From: CAYWJT01 sp964458655
GTDB lineage: Bacteria; Acidobacteriota; Aminicenantia; Aminicenantales; Saccharicenantaceae
DNA: 46,596 nucleotides
Direction: 5' to 3'
NCBI GenBank assembly: GCA_964458655.1
Contig: CAYWJT010000017.1
Coordinates: forward strand, 1 to 46,596
Shown: piece after piece, positions 25,557-34,426 of the stretch
How positions within the stretch are numbered: the first letter of the stretch is position 1
How the letters are laid out: each line of letters opens with the position of its first letter
Notes under the pieces: model-generated
What the model was told of the DNA's origin: nothing
Databases searched by the model: none
Seen by the model: the letters and a program-made list of their open reading frames with translations, nothing else
Translations under genes and position numbers: made by a program

Positions 25557-26756
25557 ATGACCGGCAGGACAGCCATGCTTTTGCTTTTGGTCTGCGCGGC
25601 GGCTTCGGCCGCGAGGCCGACGGCCGAACGGCCCCGGGCGCGCGAGTTCGGCCTGAAGACGGGCGTGCTCGAGCCCGGCCCGCTCAACGCCATCACCGAC
25701 GTCGCCGGGGTCAGGGTCGGCCAGGTCACGCTCATCCAGGGTCCTGACGTGAGGACCGGGGTCACGGCCATCTTACCGCACGGCGGCAACCTGTTCCAGG
25801 AGAAGGTGCCGGCCGGCATCGCCGTGGCCAACGGCTTCGGCAAGCTCACCGGCTTCACCCAGGTCGATGAACTCGGGACGCTCGAGACCCCCATCGTCCT
25901 GACCAACACCCTGAGCGTCCCGGAGGCGGCCGCGGCGGTCGTCGAATACACGCTCTCCCTGCCCGGGAACGAGGGAGTTCAGTCGGTGAACCCCGTGGTC
26001 GGAGAGACCAACGACGGCTGGCTCAACGACATCAGGGGCCGGCACGTCACGAAGGAACACGTCCTCGAGGCCATTAGGGCGGCCGCGTCCGGGCCGGTGG
26101 CCGAGGGCGCGGTCGGCGCGGGCACGGGCACGACCTGCTTCGGGTTCAAGGGTGGCGTCGGGACGGCTTCGAGGCGCCTGCCGCGGGAGCGGGGCGGCTG
26201 GACGGTCGGCGTTCTGGTCCAGACCAACTTCGGCGGCGTCCTGACTATCAACGGCCTTCCGGTCGGCAAGATGCTCGAGGAGCGGACGCAGCAGGCCGCG
26301 CAGGGCCAGGGCGGCCACGTAGCAGGCCCGGTCACGGAGCGGCCGGACGGTGACGGCTCCTGCATGATCATCGTCGCCACCGACGCGCCGCTCGACGCCC
26401 GGAACCTGAGGCGCCTGGCCGGGCGCGGCCTGCTCGGCATCCCGCGCACGGGAGGCTATTATTCCAACGCGAGCGGCGACTACTGCGTAGCCTTTTCGAC
26501 CGCGGCCGGTCTGCGCTCCGCCGCCGGCGGCCAGGAGCGCCTGCGGACCGTGACGCTCCTCCGCGACGAATATATTTCGCCGCTCTTCCAGGCAGCGGCC
26601 GAAGCAGCCGAGGAGGCCATACTCAACTCTTTGTTCAAGGCCGAGGCCATGGAAGGCCGGGCCGGCCATAAGGCCGAGGCCCTGCCGCTCGAGGAGCTGG
26701 GTCGGTTCCTCGGAAGTCGCAAAGAGCCCGGCGGAAGCGAAAGCGGCCGGAAATGA
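25557..26756 (+). CDS. P1-family (DmpA-like) aminopeptidase, exported
   Basis: 399 residues. Signal peptide about 1-19 (LLLLVCAAASA). The body matches the P1/DmpA self-cleaving Ntn-type family: GPLNAITDVAGVRVGQVTL, TGVTAILPHGGNLF, ETPIVLTNTLSVPEA, NDGWLNDIRG and the GDGSCMIIVATDAPLDARN segment. Self-cleavage is expected at G267-S268, making Ser268 the N-terminal nucleophile of the small subunit. DmpA enzymes release N-terminal amino acids, in some cases D-residues or beta-peptides. GGAG lies 7 bases before the ATG. The stop overlaps the next gene's ATG by 4 bases, so it leads a three-gene cassette with the racemase and the M49-like peptidase. Confidence 0.92.
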   Translation: MTGRTAMLLLLVCAAASAARPTAERPRAREFGLKTGVLEPGPLNAITDVAGVRVGQVTLIQGPDVRTGVTAILPHGGNLFQEKVPAGIAVANGFGKLTGFTQVDELGTLETPIVLTNTLSVPEAAAAVVEYTLSLPGNEGVQSVNPVVGETNDGWLNDIRGRHVTKEHVLEAIRAAASGPVAEGAVGAGTGTTCFGFKGGVGTASRRLPRERGGWTVGVLVQTNFGGVLTINGLPVGKMLEERTQQAAQGQGGHVAGPVTERPDGDGSCMIIVATDAPLDARNLRRLAGRGLLGIPRTGGYYSNASGDYCVAFSTAAGLRSAAGGQERLRTVTLLRDEYISPLFQAAAEAAEEAILNSLFKAEAMEGRAGHKAEALPLEELGRFLGSRKEPGGSESGRK

Positions 26757-27538
26757 AGCGCCCGAAGACGATCGGCATTCTCGGCGGCATGGGCCCGGAG
26801 GCGACAGCCCATTTCTTCCGGCTGATCATCAGGCTCACGAAGGCCGCCCGCGACCAGGAGCACCTGCCGGTCGTGGTAAATAACGAGCCCAGAGTCCCGG
26901 ACCGCACCGCGGCCGTCCTCTGCGGCGGGCCGAGCCCCCTGCCGCGGCTGGTGAAGGGAGCGGAGGTCCTGGCACGGGCCGGCGCCGAGTTCATCGTCAT
27001 TCCGTGCGTCACCGCGCACTACTACCTCGAGAGGCTGAGGCGGCGCTCGTCGGTCCCCGTGCTGAGCCTGGTCGAGGCGGCTGCGGAGCGCGTCAGCCGG
27101 CTGAGGCCGGCCGTGAAAAAGATCGGCCTGCTGGCCACGTCGGGGACGGTCGCGGCCGGTGTTTTGCACGACGCGCTGGAAAGCCGCGGCATCGCCGTGA
27201 TAACGCCCGGTAAACCGGGCCAGGAACGCCTCATGCGCGCCATCTACGGGAGAAAGGGGATAAAGGCGGGAGCGACCGAAGGCGAGCCGCGCGAGACGGT
27301 CGTCGGGCTCGCCCGCGAGTTGGTCGCGGCCGGAGCGCAGGCGATCGTCGCCGGATGCACCGAGGTCCCGCTCGTCCTCAGGCAGGAAGACATAGGCGTG
27401 CCGCTCGTCGACCCCATGGAAGAAGGGGCACGGGTAGCCGTAAAGGCGGCGGGCGGCAGGCTGAGGCCGCGGCCGGCCGGTAGCATCACGAAAGGCCCGC
27501 GGACTCAAGAAAAACGGGCAGGGAGGAGACGCACGTGA
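26753..27538 (+). CDS. Aspartate/glutamate racemase-family protein
   Basis: 261 residues. The N-terminal GILGGMGPEATAHFF, central IPCVTAHYY with C85 and the later AGCTEVPLV with C202 are the two-Cys catalytic pair of the Asp/Glu racemase superfamily, which interconverts L- and D-amino acids without a cofactor. The motif set is closest to aspartate racemase (YgeA-like). The C-terminus (about 240-261) is basic and probably disordered. It overlaps its neighbours by 4 bases on both sides and is therefore translated with the P1 peptidase and the M49-like peptidase. Confidence 0.9.
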   Translation: MKRPKTIGILGGMGPEATAHFFRLIIRLTKAARDQEHLPVVVNNEPRVPDRTAAVLCGGPSPLPRLVKGAEVLARAGAEFIVIPCVTAHYYLERLRRRSSVPVLSLVEAAAERVSRLRPAVKKIGLLATSGTVAAGVLHDALESRGIAVITPGKPGQERLMRAIYGRKGIKAGATEGEPRETVVGLARELVAAGAQAIVAGCTEVPLVLRQEDIGVPLVDPMEEGARVAVKAAGGRLRPRPAGSITKGPRTQEKRAGRRRT

Positions 27539-29235
27539 ACAAGGGACCGAGTATGACCATCGTTGTCTTGGTCTGCTTCGTGGCGCTGGCCGCGATCCTC
27601 TATCTCGTCATAAAAGGCCCCAGGAAAGCCGGGGAGGGAGCCGTGGACGAAAGGCCCGTCGCGGCCGCGGTCGACATCAAAGCGCGGCTGGCTCAGTACG
27701 CCCCGACGCCGATCAAGGTCGACCCCTCGCTGCTCACGGAAAATGAGCGGGCCGTCGTCGGCGAGCTCATCGCGGCCGCCCGCAAGGTCGACGACATCTA
27801 CTGGAAACAGTCGGCCCCGGCAGGCCTCGCGCTCAAGGCCGAGCTGGAAAGGTCAGAGGACCTGCGCGACCGCGACCTCCTGCGCTATCTCCTCATCAAC
27901 TTCGGGCCCTGGGACAGGCTGGACGAGAACCGGCCGTTCATCGGGACGAAAGCCAAGCCGGCCGGCGCGGCCTTCTACCCGCCGGACCTGACGCGCGAGG
28001 AGTTCGAGGCCTATCTCAAGGAGCGGCCGGAGCTCAGGGAAAGCTTCGAGAGCCCCTACACGATAATAAGGCGCAAGGATGGCGGGCTCGAGGCCGTCCC
28101 TTACAACGTCGCCTACAGGGAGGACCTGGAGGAGGTCGCCGGGCATCTCAGGCGGGCCGCCGAGATCACGGACGAGCCGGAGCTCAGGGAATACCTGCGG
28201 GCCAGGGCGGACGACCTGCTCGCCAACGACTACTATAAGAGCGACTGCCTCTGGATCGACCTCAAGAAGAGCGCGGTCGAGATCGTCATAGGGCCTTACG
28301 AGGTCTACGAGGACGGTCTGTTCGGGCTCAAGGCCGCCTACGAGAGCTACGTCTATGTCAACGACAAGGAGGAGATGGCCAAGGTCAGGGGCTGCCTGGA
28401 CTTCATCGGCGAGATGCAGAAGAACCTGCCGGTGGAGGAAAAGTACCGGGCGCAGGAAGTGGCCGGCCTGGAGTCGCCTCTGCACGTTGTCTACGAGGTG
28501 TTCTCGGCCGGGGACGCCCGGGCCGGGGTCCAGACTTCGGCCTTCGTCCTGCCCAACGACGAGAAGGTCCGCGAGCAGAAGGGCACGAAAAAAGTCTTCC
28601 TGAAGAACGTCATGCAGGCCAAGTTCGAAAAGAGCCTGGTGCCCATCGCCAGGAGGGCGCTGAGCGAGAGCGACGCCGCCAAGGTGTCCTTCTTCGCCTA
28701 TTTCACCGAGACCATGCTCCACGAGATCTGCCACGCCCTCGGCCTCAACTACATCACCCTGGCCGACGGCACGCGGACCACGGTCAACAAGGCCCTGCGC
28801 GACCTCCAGCCGGCCATCGAGGAGGCCAAGGCCGACGTCGTCGGCGTCTATCAGGTGCCCCTGCTCATAGAGAAAGGCTGGATCCCGGCCGACCGGGAGC
28901 AGGAGATCTACGCCACCTACCTGGCCGGCATGTTCAGGGCGGTGCGCTTCGGCGTCAACGAGGCCCACGGCCTGGGCACCCTGGTCCAGCTCAACTATCT
29001 CAGGGAAAAGGGCGCTTTCGTTTATGACGAGGCGGGCCGCAGGTTCTCGGTCGACCCGGACAGGGTCAGGGAGGCCGTGCGGAGCCTGGCCGCCGAACTG
29101 CTCATCATCGAAGGCGACGGCGACTACGACAAGGCCGGGGCCTTCCTGCGGCGTTACTCCGGACTGAGCGAGGAGGTAAAGAACCTGCTGGCCGGGCTCA
29201 AGGACATCCCGGTCGACATCGCGCCGGTGTTTTGA
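27535..29235 (+). CDS. Membrane-anchored M49-like (dipeptidyl peptidase III family) peptidase
   Basis: 566 residues. One N-terminal membrane helix (about 8-26) followed by a large extracytoplasmic domain. Zinc site: HEICH (residues 396-400) and EEAKAD (429-434), with the second Glu as third ligand, as in M49. Classical dipeptidyl peptidase III has a six-residue HExxGH; this protein has the five-residue HExxH form seen in the Nudix-linked branch, so the enzyme may differ in specificity. It would trim dipeptides from oligopeptides. It overlaps the racemase gene by 4 bases and ends the cassette. Confidence 0.85.
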   Translation: MNKGPSMTIVVLVCFVALAAILYLVIKGPRKAGEGAVDERPVAAAVDIKARLAQYAPTPIKVDPSLLTENERAVVGELIAAARKVDDIYWKQSAPAGLALKAELERSEDLRDRDLLRYLLINFGPWDRLDENRPFIGTKAKPAGAAFYPPDLTREEFEAYLKERPELRESFESPYTIIRRKDGGLEAVPYNVAYREDLEEVAGHLRRAAEITDEPELREYLRARADDLLANDYYKSDCLWIDLKKSAVEIVIGPYEVYEDGLFGLKAAYESYVYVNDKEEMAKVRGCLDFIGEMQKNLPVEEKYRAQEVAGLESPLHVVYEVFSAGDARAGVQTSAFVLPNDEKVREQKGTKKVFLKNVMQAKFEKSLVPIARRALSESDAAKVSFFAYFTETMLHEICHALGLNYITLADGTRTTVNKALRDLQPAIEEAKADVVGVYQVPLLIEKGWIPADREQEIYATYLAGMFRAVRFGVNEAHGLGTLVQLNYLREKGAFVYDEAGRRFSVDPDRVREAVRSLAAELLIIEGDGDYDKAGAFLRRYSGLSEEVKNLLAGLKDIPVDIAPVF

Positions 29236-29255
29236 TCCCCAAATCGGTTCGTTCC

Positions 29256-29284
29256 TTGACTTTGCCGCCCTCTTCCTGTATAAA
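29256..29284 (+). promoter_or_regulatory. Sigma-70-type promoter of rpsU
   Basis: TTGACT (29256-29261), 17-bp spacer, TATAAA (29279-29284), about 37 bases ahead of the rpsU start. Confidence 0.85.
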
Positions 29285-29320
29285 ATCCGAGGACTTTCCC
29301 AGCAAGGGAGGTGAAAGTTA

Positions 29321-29527
29321 GTGGCCTTTATCATAATTGAAGAAGGCGAATCTCTGGATTCCGCCCTGCGCCGCTTCAAAAGAAGGGTCCAGCAGGAAGC
29401 CATCATCAAGGAGATCAAGAAGCACTCGGTTTACTTCAAGCCGGGCGAGCGGCGGCGGATGAAAGAGGCTCAGGCCCGCAAGCGCATGCGGCGGCGCCTG
29501 AAGAGAGAGCGCTCCGTAGAGTACTGA
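29321..29527 (+). CDS. 30S ribosomal protein S21
   Basis: 68 residues. FIIIEEGESLDSALRRFKRR and the basic C-terminal RKRMRRRLKRER are diagnostic of S21, a small-subunit protein near the mRNA exit and anti-Shine-Dalgarno region. The start is GTG, with GGAGGT (29307-29312) 8 bases ahead. It has its own promoter (29256-29284) and comes just before lipA. Confidence 0.96.
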   Translation: MAFIIIEEGESLDSALRRFKRRVQQEAIIKEIKKHSVYFKPGERRRMKEAQARKRMRRRLKRERSVEY

Positions 29528-29607
29528 GCTTTCACCCCCCGCGGGTCCGTTTTTCCCTGAAAAATCAAAGGCTACCGGTCCAGGGCCGAGAGAGGTCTTC
29601 GATCCGA

Positions 29608-30498
29608 GTGGGAGTTTCCGTCACACGCAAACCAGACTGGCTCAAAGTCCGGCTCGCCGGCCGCGAGAACTATTTCCATGTTTCCGGCATCCTCAAGGAA
29701 AAGGGCCTCCATACCATCTGTCAGAGCGCCCGCTGCCCCAACATCGGGGCCTGCTGGGAGCGCCGGACGGCCACCTTCCTCATCCTCGGCGACGTCTGCA
29801 CCCGCGACTGCGGCTTCTGCGCCGTGGCCAAGGGCCGGCCGCTGCCGCCCGACCCGGCCGAGCCCGAGTCCCTGGCCGAGGCCGCGGCCGCCCTGGGCCT
29901 GAGGTACGTCGTGGTCACCTCGGTGACCCGGGACGACCTCGCCGACGGGGGCGCCGGCCACTTCGCCGCGGCCATCAAGGCCGTCAAGGCCAAAAGCCCC
30001 GGCACCCTGGTCGAGGTCCTCATCCCCGATTTCCAGGGCGACCCGGACGCGCTCGAAACCGTGCTGGCGGCCGGCCCGGACGTCCTCAACCACAACCTCG
30101 AAGCCGCCCTTTCGGTCTACCCGAGGATAAACCGTCCGTCCGAGAATTATCGGCGTTCGCTCCGCGTCCTCGCACGGGCCGCGGCGGCCAGCGCCCTGAC
30201 CAAGTCCGGGCTGATGGTCGGCCTGGGAGAGAGCGAGGCCGACGTCGAACGGGCCATGGAGGACCTGCTCGGGGCCGGCTGCGGCCTGATCACGATCGGC
30301 CAGTACCTGCGCCCGACCGCGGCCAACCCGCCGGTCGAGAGATACTACACGCCGCAGGAATTCGAGCGGCTGGCCCGCCGGGCGCGCGAGCTCGGCTTTG
30401 CCGGCGTGGCCGGCGGCCCGCTCGTCCGCAGCTCGTACGAAGCCGAGCGGCTCTATCATGAAGCAAGAGGAACGCGGGGGCAGACATGCGCTACCTGA
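29608..30498 (+). CDS. Lipoyl synthase LipA
   Basis: 296 residues. Radical SAM enzyme that inserts two sulfurs into octanoyl-protein to make lipoyl groups. Auxiliary cluster ligands C38, C43, C49 and radical SAM cluster CTRDCGFC (C64, C68, C71) are intact, followed by GLRYVVVTSVTRDDLADGG, LNHNLEA and the C-terminal RSSYEAE motif supplying the Ser ligand. The start is probably GTG at 29608 with AGAGGT about 11 bases ahead. It overlaps the metallophosphoesterase gene by 13 bases. lipB is not in the window. Confidence 0.97.
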   Translation: MGVSVTRKPDWLKVRLAGRENYFHVSGILKEKGLHTICQSARCPNIGACWERRTATFLILGDVCTRDCGFCAVAKGRPLPPDPAEPESLAEAAAALGLRYVVVTSVTRDDLADGGAGHFAAAIKAVKAKSPGTLVEVLIPDFQGDPDALETVLAAGPDVLNHNLEAALSVYPRINRPSENYRRSLRVLARAAAASALTKSGLMVGLGESEADVERAMEDLLGAGCGLITIGQYLRPTAANPPVERYYTPQEFERLARRARELGFAGVAGGPLVRSSYEAERLYHEARGTRGQTCAT

Positions 30499-31226
30499 TC
30501 TTCACCGACATCCACGGCAACCTCGAGGCCTTCCAGGCCGTCCTCAGGGCCGTCCAGAAGAAGCGCGTCGACCACTATATTTTCCTGGGCGACCTGGTCG
30601 GCTACGGCGCCTCGCCCAACGAGGTCATCCAGAGGCTCACGGCCCTCAAGCCCCTGAGCATCATCCGCGGCAACCACGACAAGGCCGTGGCCGGCCTCGA
30701 CTCCGTTCAGACCTTCAACCCCATCGCGGCTTCGGCCATCTTCTGGACCAAGAACAACATCACCAGGAAAAACTTAGACTACCTGTTCCGCCTCAAGCAG
30801 GGCCCGGAGTTCGTCCATGACCGGATCACCATCTGCCACGGCGCGCCCTTCGACGAGGACTATTACATCTTCGGCGAATTCGACGCCGCCGAGGCTTTCT
30901 CCTACGTCAAGACCCAGGTCTGCTTCTTCGGCCACACTCACTTCCCCTTCGTCTACGTCGAGAAGGACGGGGCCGTGGAGAGCACCTTCCTCGAGGGTGA
31001 CGCGAACGAGGTCAGGCTCGAAAAGGGGGCCCGCTACCTGATCAACCCCGGTTCCGTGGGTCAGCCGCGCGACCGCAACCCGCAGGCGGCCTACGCCGTC
31101 TACGACTCAGACGCCAGGCTGGTGAAGTTTTACCGGGTGCCCTACGACATCGAAGAGGCCCGCAACAAGATCATGTCGGCCGGGCTGCCGGCGGCCCTGG
31201 CCGAACGGCTGAGCCTGGGGATCTGA
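30486..31226 (+). CDS. Metallophosphoesterase (YfcE/MJ0936-like)
   Basis: 246 residues. Calcineurin-like phosphoesterase motifs in order: FTDIHGN (D8, H10), FLGDLVGYG (D36), RGNHDKAV (N63, H64), ICHGAPFDE and FFGHTHFPFVY. NPGSVGQPRDRNPQAAY is typical of the YfcE-like branch acting on phosphodiesters. It starts inside the end of lipA (13-base overlap), so the two are co-transcribed; a functional link is not evident. The substrate is unknown. Confidence 0.9.
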   Translation: MRYLIFTDIHGNLEAFQAVLRAVQKKRVDHYIFLGDLVGYGASPNEVIQRLTALKPLSIIRGNHDKAVAGLDSVQTFNPIAASAIFWTKNNITRKNLDYLFRLKQGPEFVHDRITICHGAPFDEDYYIFGEFDAAEAFSYVKTQVCFFGHTHFPFVYVEKDGAVESTFLEGDANEVRLEKGARYLINPGSVGQPRDRNPQAAYAVYDSDARLVKFYRVPYDIEEARNKIMSAGLPAALAERLSLGI

Positions 31227-31298
31227 GGCGGGCTGAGCGCGCGGGACGCGCAGGACGCGTGAGCCGCGCTGGCGGTTCCGGACATCCTTTCCGTCACG

Positions 31299-32144
31299 TC
31301 ATCCGGTCCGGGCATTGGCATAGCAGTAGACGCAGCCGTGCGGGCAGGACTGCGCGTAGCTCCCGATGTCGACGGAACGCGTGCAGCGGCAGTCCCGGCG
31401 CTGGCTCCTGTCCTTGATCTCCGATGCCGCTTCGCCGTCCGGGTGAAGCCCTCCGAGCAGGCGGCCGTCGATGCACGCCGAGGGCGCTATCCCGTCCACC
31501 GAGGTCAGGAATGACTGGCTGCAGGCGTGAAGCGCGAGGCCAAGACCGCGCGCCTCGGCCGCGAGTCCCGCGGCCATCTCTTTCTTTTCCTTCTCGTCGG
31601 GGTCGACGAACTCCAGGCCGCGCCGGGCCGCGCGGCGCCGGGCCTTGGCGTACCACTGGGCGAAGCTCATCCTGATATCCCTGACCCCGAAGCGGGCCGC
31701 GGTTTCCGCCAGGACCGGGAAGAAATCCAGGTTGCTCCGGACGCGGCCGCCTTCCTTCCAGAAAACCACCGGGTCGAAGCGCAGGGAAACGCGGCGCGGG
31801 TCGCCGGCAAGCTTGACGAGCGGCCCGACCTCGGCCAGGGCCGCGGCCGGAGCGGGCGCCGCCGGCTCGAGCGGCCCGCCGCCGAGGCCCGTTATGGTGA
31901 AATGAAAGTAGAGCTGGCGGTAGGCGGCAAGAAGCTCCCTGAGGCCGAAGGCGTTCTCGATGACGTTGGAGAAGTCCTTGGACCAGAGGACAAGCGTGTG
32001 CACCGAATCGGGTGAAAGGTCGGCTTCGAAGACCCCCGCCGGGCCGACGACCCGGGCCCTGCGGCTCCTGAGCGCGCCGGCCAGCCATTCCGGGAAAAAG
32101 GCCGCGAGGTCGGTGCGGCGCGAGGCGCTTATCACGGTCTTCAT
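31299..32144 (-). CDS. DUF1848 family protein with C-terminal radical-SAM-like cysteines
   Basis: 281 residues. Begins KTVISASRRTDLAAFFPEWL and contains VLWSKDFSNVI, YFHFTITGLG and LRFDPVVFW, a pattern I recognise as DUF1848. The last residues carry CPHGCVYC (C267, C271, C274), the CX3CX2C spacing of a radical SAM 4Fe-4S site but at the C-terminus, with C252 and C254 just before. The family is uncharacterised. A SPL/radical-SAM-type TIM barrel with a permuted cluster is an inference. Not in an operon; flanks are 72 and 367 bases of apparently empty DNA. Confidence 0.8.
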   Translation of the reverse strand: MKTVISASRRTDLAAFFPEWLAGALRSRRARVVGPAGVFEADLSPDSVHTLVLWSKDFSNVIENAFGLRELLAAYRQLYFHFTITGLGGGPLEPAAPAPAAALAEVGPLVKLAGDPRRVSLRFDPVVFWKEGGRVRSNLDFFPVLAETAARFGVRDIRMSFAQWYAKARRRAARRGLEFVDPDEKEKKEMAAGLAAEARGLGLALHACSQSFLTSVDGIAPSACIDGRLLGGLHPDGEAASEIKDRSQRRDCRCTRSVDIGSYAQSCPHGCVYCYANARTG

Positions 32145-32511
32145 GATCTTCTGCGTCCTGTCGCCCCTTCGGCGCCGCCGTTATTTACTACTATTCCTAT
32201 ATCAATGCTAATAACAGCCCGCGTGCTCTGATGTCGCCGACCCTCGATGTTCAGGGGCCTCCCGGCGGGCGAAACGAGTTTCCCCGACCTGGTGCCTCCC
32301 TGTCACCGACGCTTCCATCCTTCCCGCTGTCGATCATATCGGGCTCAGCCGCGTCCGCCGGAAGTCCGCCCGCGCCGGAGTTGGCGGTCGTCGACTGAAA
32401 AACCCGCATGCTTGCGCCCAAGATAACCACGGGAAATCGACGCCCGTCCTTCGGTCCTTCGCCGAAACCGAGCCGGCGGGCCCAGCCGGGCGCGCGGAGG
32501 CCGGCGACAGG
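32145..32511. other. Intergenic region between DUF1848 and zinc-ribbon genes
   Basis: 367 bases with no gene I can support. A short AT-rich island (about 32180-32215) could carry a minus-strand promoter for the DUF1848 gene, but no clean -35/-10 pair is seen. Confidence 0.45.
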
Positions 32512-34032
32512 CTATTCCCTCTCCCTGAACAGCCTGTCGCCCAGCGTCTCGCCCAGGAAGAACTTGAACAAAAACATGTAGACCGCGACGAGGATGGCCA
32601 GGAAGACGAGCAGGGGCCGGGAGGTGACCGCCAGCAGGTCGAAGATGGTCGCGCCCATGGAATGGGCCGCCAGCCAGAGGCCGACGAGCCAGAAGACGCC
32701 GACGAAAAGGATGTCGAAGAGCCGGGACTTGAGGAAGGTCGAGAAGCTGAACGGCCGGGCTTCCTCGGCCTTCTCGACTCCGATGGGCTTCTCGATGATG
32801 TCGCGGGCCGCCGCCGGCCGCTCCGCAGCCGTCGTCTCGGCCGCCTCGCAGGGCGCCCCGGCCTCCTTCTCTTTTTCGAGCCCTTCTTCCTCCCAGGCCT
32901 CTTCCGCGGGCAGGAAGCTTCCTTCTTCGCCGGCTTCCTCCTCCTCGGCTTCCTCGGTCTCGAAGGGGATGCTCAGGGGCGTTACCTTTTCCGGCAGGCC
33001 TATGGTCGAGTCGGAGCGCGGCCGCCTTCCGGCCGGCCCGGCGGCTTCCCTCTCGGCCCCGTAAGTCGTGGAGCGGGCTTCGAGCTCGCGCTCGGCTTCC
33101 TCGGCCAGCGCCGAAGGCGTGAAACGCTCATCGCTGCCGGGGCTCCGCCGTTCCCCGACTGCCTCGCCCGCGGAGGGTGTCTCGCCGCCGCGGATCATGG
33201 CATCAGCCCAGGGCGGCAGGGTGCCGCTCGACTTCTTGGGCTTTTCTTCGGGCTCTTCCTCGGCTTTCCTCTGCTCCTCCCTGTCCTCCATGATCTCGTC
33301 GAAGAGCCTGTCCAAACGCATGCGGCCCAGGTCCGCAGTCTTGCCTATATCCTCGAGTTCGCGGGTGTCGAACGTCCCCAGCTTGGCGCCCGCTTCAGGG
33401 CCGCCGGCAACGGTTTCGGCCGCGGCCGGCTCTTCGGCCGGGGTCTCGCCGCGAGCCTCGGCAGAGGGGGTCGCTTCCCAGGGCCCGGCTTCAGCCTCGA
33501 GTTCCGGTTCGGCCATAAGACGCGTCTCTTCCTTTTCTTCCTTAGCTTCTTCGGTTTCAGCGGGTTGAGCGGTCTCGAAGACCGCGCCCGTTTCGGGCTT
33601 TTCGACAACGGTCTCCGCCTCAGCTTCCACCGCCGGAGCCTCAACTTCGATCGCTTGAGTCTCTATTTCGACCGCCGCCGGGCCGGACTCCAGCACCTGG
33701 GTCGTCTCGGCGCTTGCCGGTTCGTATTCCACTTCCGCCCCGCGGCCGGATTCGAGCCGCTCTATCTCTTCTATCAGGTTTATTTCTTCGGCCTCTTCTT
33801 CCTCTGCCTCTTTTTCCTCGTCCTCGGCCTCTTCGAGCTTCTCTTCCTCAATTTCCACGGTCCCGGGTTCTTCTTCCTCTTCTTCTTCTTCCACTTCGAT
33901 GATCTTTTCGCCCGGGATCTCTTCCTCGACTTCCTCGTCTTCCGGAAAAAGAAGCTGGGTGCCGCAGTTCTGGCAGTACTTGCTCGTCTCGTCCACCAGG
34001 GAATGGCAGTAGGGGCAGCGGGTTATGGCCAT
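32512..34032 (-). CDS. Zinc-ribbon protein with acidic linker and RDD-like membrane end
   Basis: 506 residues in three parts. Residues 1-28 form a zinc ribbon (CPYC at 6-9 and CQNC at 20-23). Residues about 31-430 are a low-complexity Glu/Ala/Pro linker, most acidic at 31-85. The last 77 residues hold two membrane helices (about 437-457 and 472-493) with SRLFDILF and the closing GETLGDRLF, which match the start and the GxTLGxR region of RDD-domain proteins, although the third helix is missing. Probably a membrane protein with a long cytoplasmic acidic arm. The start ATG 34032 is only 7 bases from the -10 of a near-perfect promoter, suggesting a leaderless transcript. Function unknown. Confidence 0.8.
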   Translation of the reverse strand: MAITRCPYCHSLVDETSKYCQNCGTQLLFPEDEEVEEEIPGEKIIEVEEEEEEEEPGTVEIEEEKLEEAEDEEKEAEEEEAEEINLIEEIERLESGRGAEVEYEPASAETTQVLESGPAAVEIETQAIEVEAPAVEAEAETVVEKPETGAVFETAQPAETEEAKEEKEETRLMAEPELEAEAGPWEATPSAEARGETPAEEPAAAETVAGGPEAGAKLGTFDTRELEDIGKTADLGRMRLDRLFDEIMEDREEQRKAEEEPEEKPKKSSGTLPPWADAMIRGGETPSAGEAVGERRSPGSDERFTPSALAEEAERELEARSTTYGAEREAAGPAGRRPRSDSTIGLPEKVTPLSIPFETEEAEEEEAGEEGSFLPAEEAWEEEGLEKEKEAGAPCEAAETTAAERPAAARDIIEKPIGVEKAEEARPFSFSTFLKSRLFDILFVGVFWLVGLWLAAHSMGATIFDLLAVTSRPLLVFLAILVAVYMFLFKFFLGETLGDRLFRERE

Positions 34033-34039
34033 TGCCTAT

Positions 34040-34068
34040 TTTATAGAATCAAACGGCCCCCGTGTCAA
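34040..34068 (-). promoter_or_regulatory. Sigma-70-type promoter giving a leaderless mRNA
   Basis: Minus-strand TTGACA (34063-34068), 17-bp spacer, TATAAA (34040-34045). Seven bases separate the -10 from ATG 34032, so transcription should begin at or beside the ATG. Confidence 0.8.
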
Positions 34069-34426
34069 CAGCGCGCGGACTCCGTGATGAATAGTCTGGT
34101 TGACTTGAACTGATTAATGGGGGGACCGTGGACCGGCGTAGGCGTCAAACTCGCACCGGCCACGCCAAGCTTTCCGTCGTGCGGCCCGGCGCCCATTGCT
34201 CCCCCTGAATCGCTCCTCGCGACAAGCGGCCCTGGACCCGGAGCCCCAGAACAGGGGGGCGGCACAGGGACGCCCAACATTGCCTCGTGCTCGGTCGCGG
34301 GCGTCAGGGCAAGCACGGGCTGCGGTTTTCGGGATGCAATTCGAAACGCCCGGCCGGTGCCTGTCCGCCGTTTTTACTATTGCCTGCGGCGGGCCGCTCG
34401 GGTAAACTTGGCGCTTGGAGTGGAAA
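34069..34426. other. Intergenic region ahead of the SDR gene
   Basis: About 390 bases separate the divergent zinc-ribbon and SDR genes. Apart from the zinc-ribbon promoter I see no gene, repeat or clear SDR promoter; GGAG at 34417-34420 is the SDR ribosome binding site. Confidence 0.5.

Noticed and set aside
34117..34414. Open frames on both strands ahead of the SDR gene
   Set aside because: Pro/Gly/Ala-rich with no recognisable domain or ribosome binding site.
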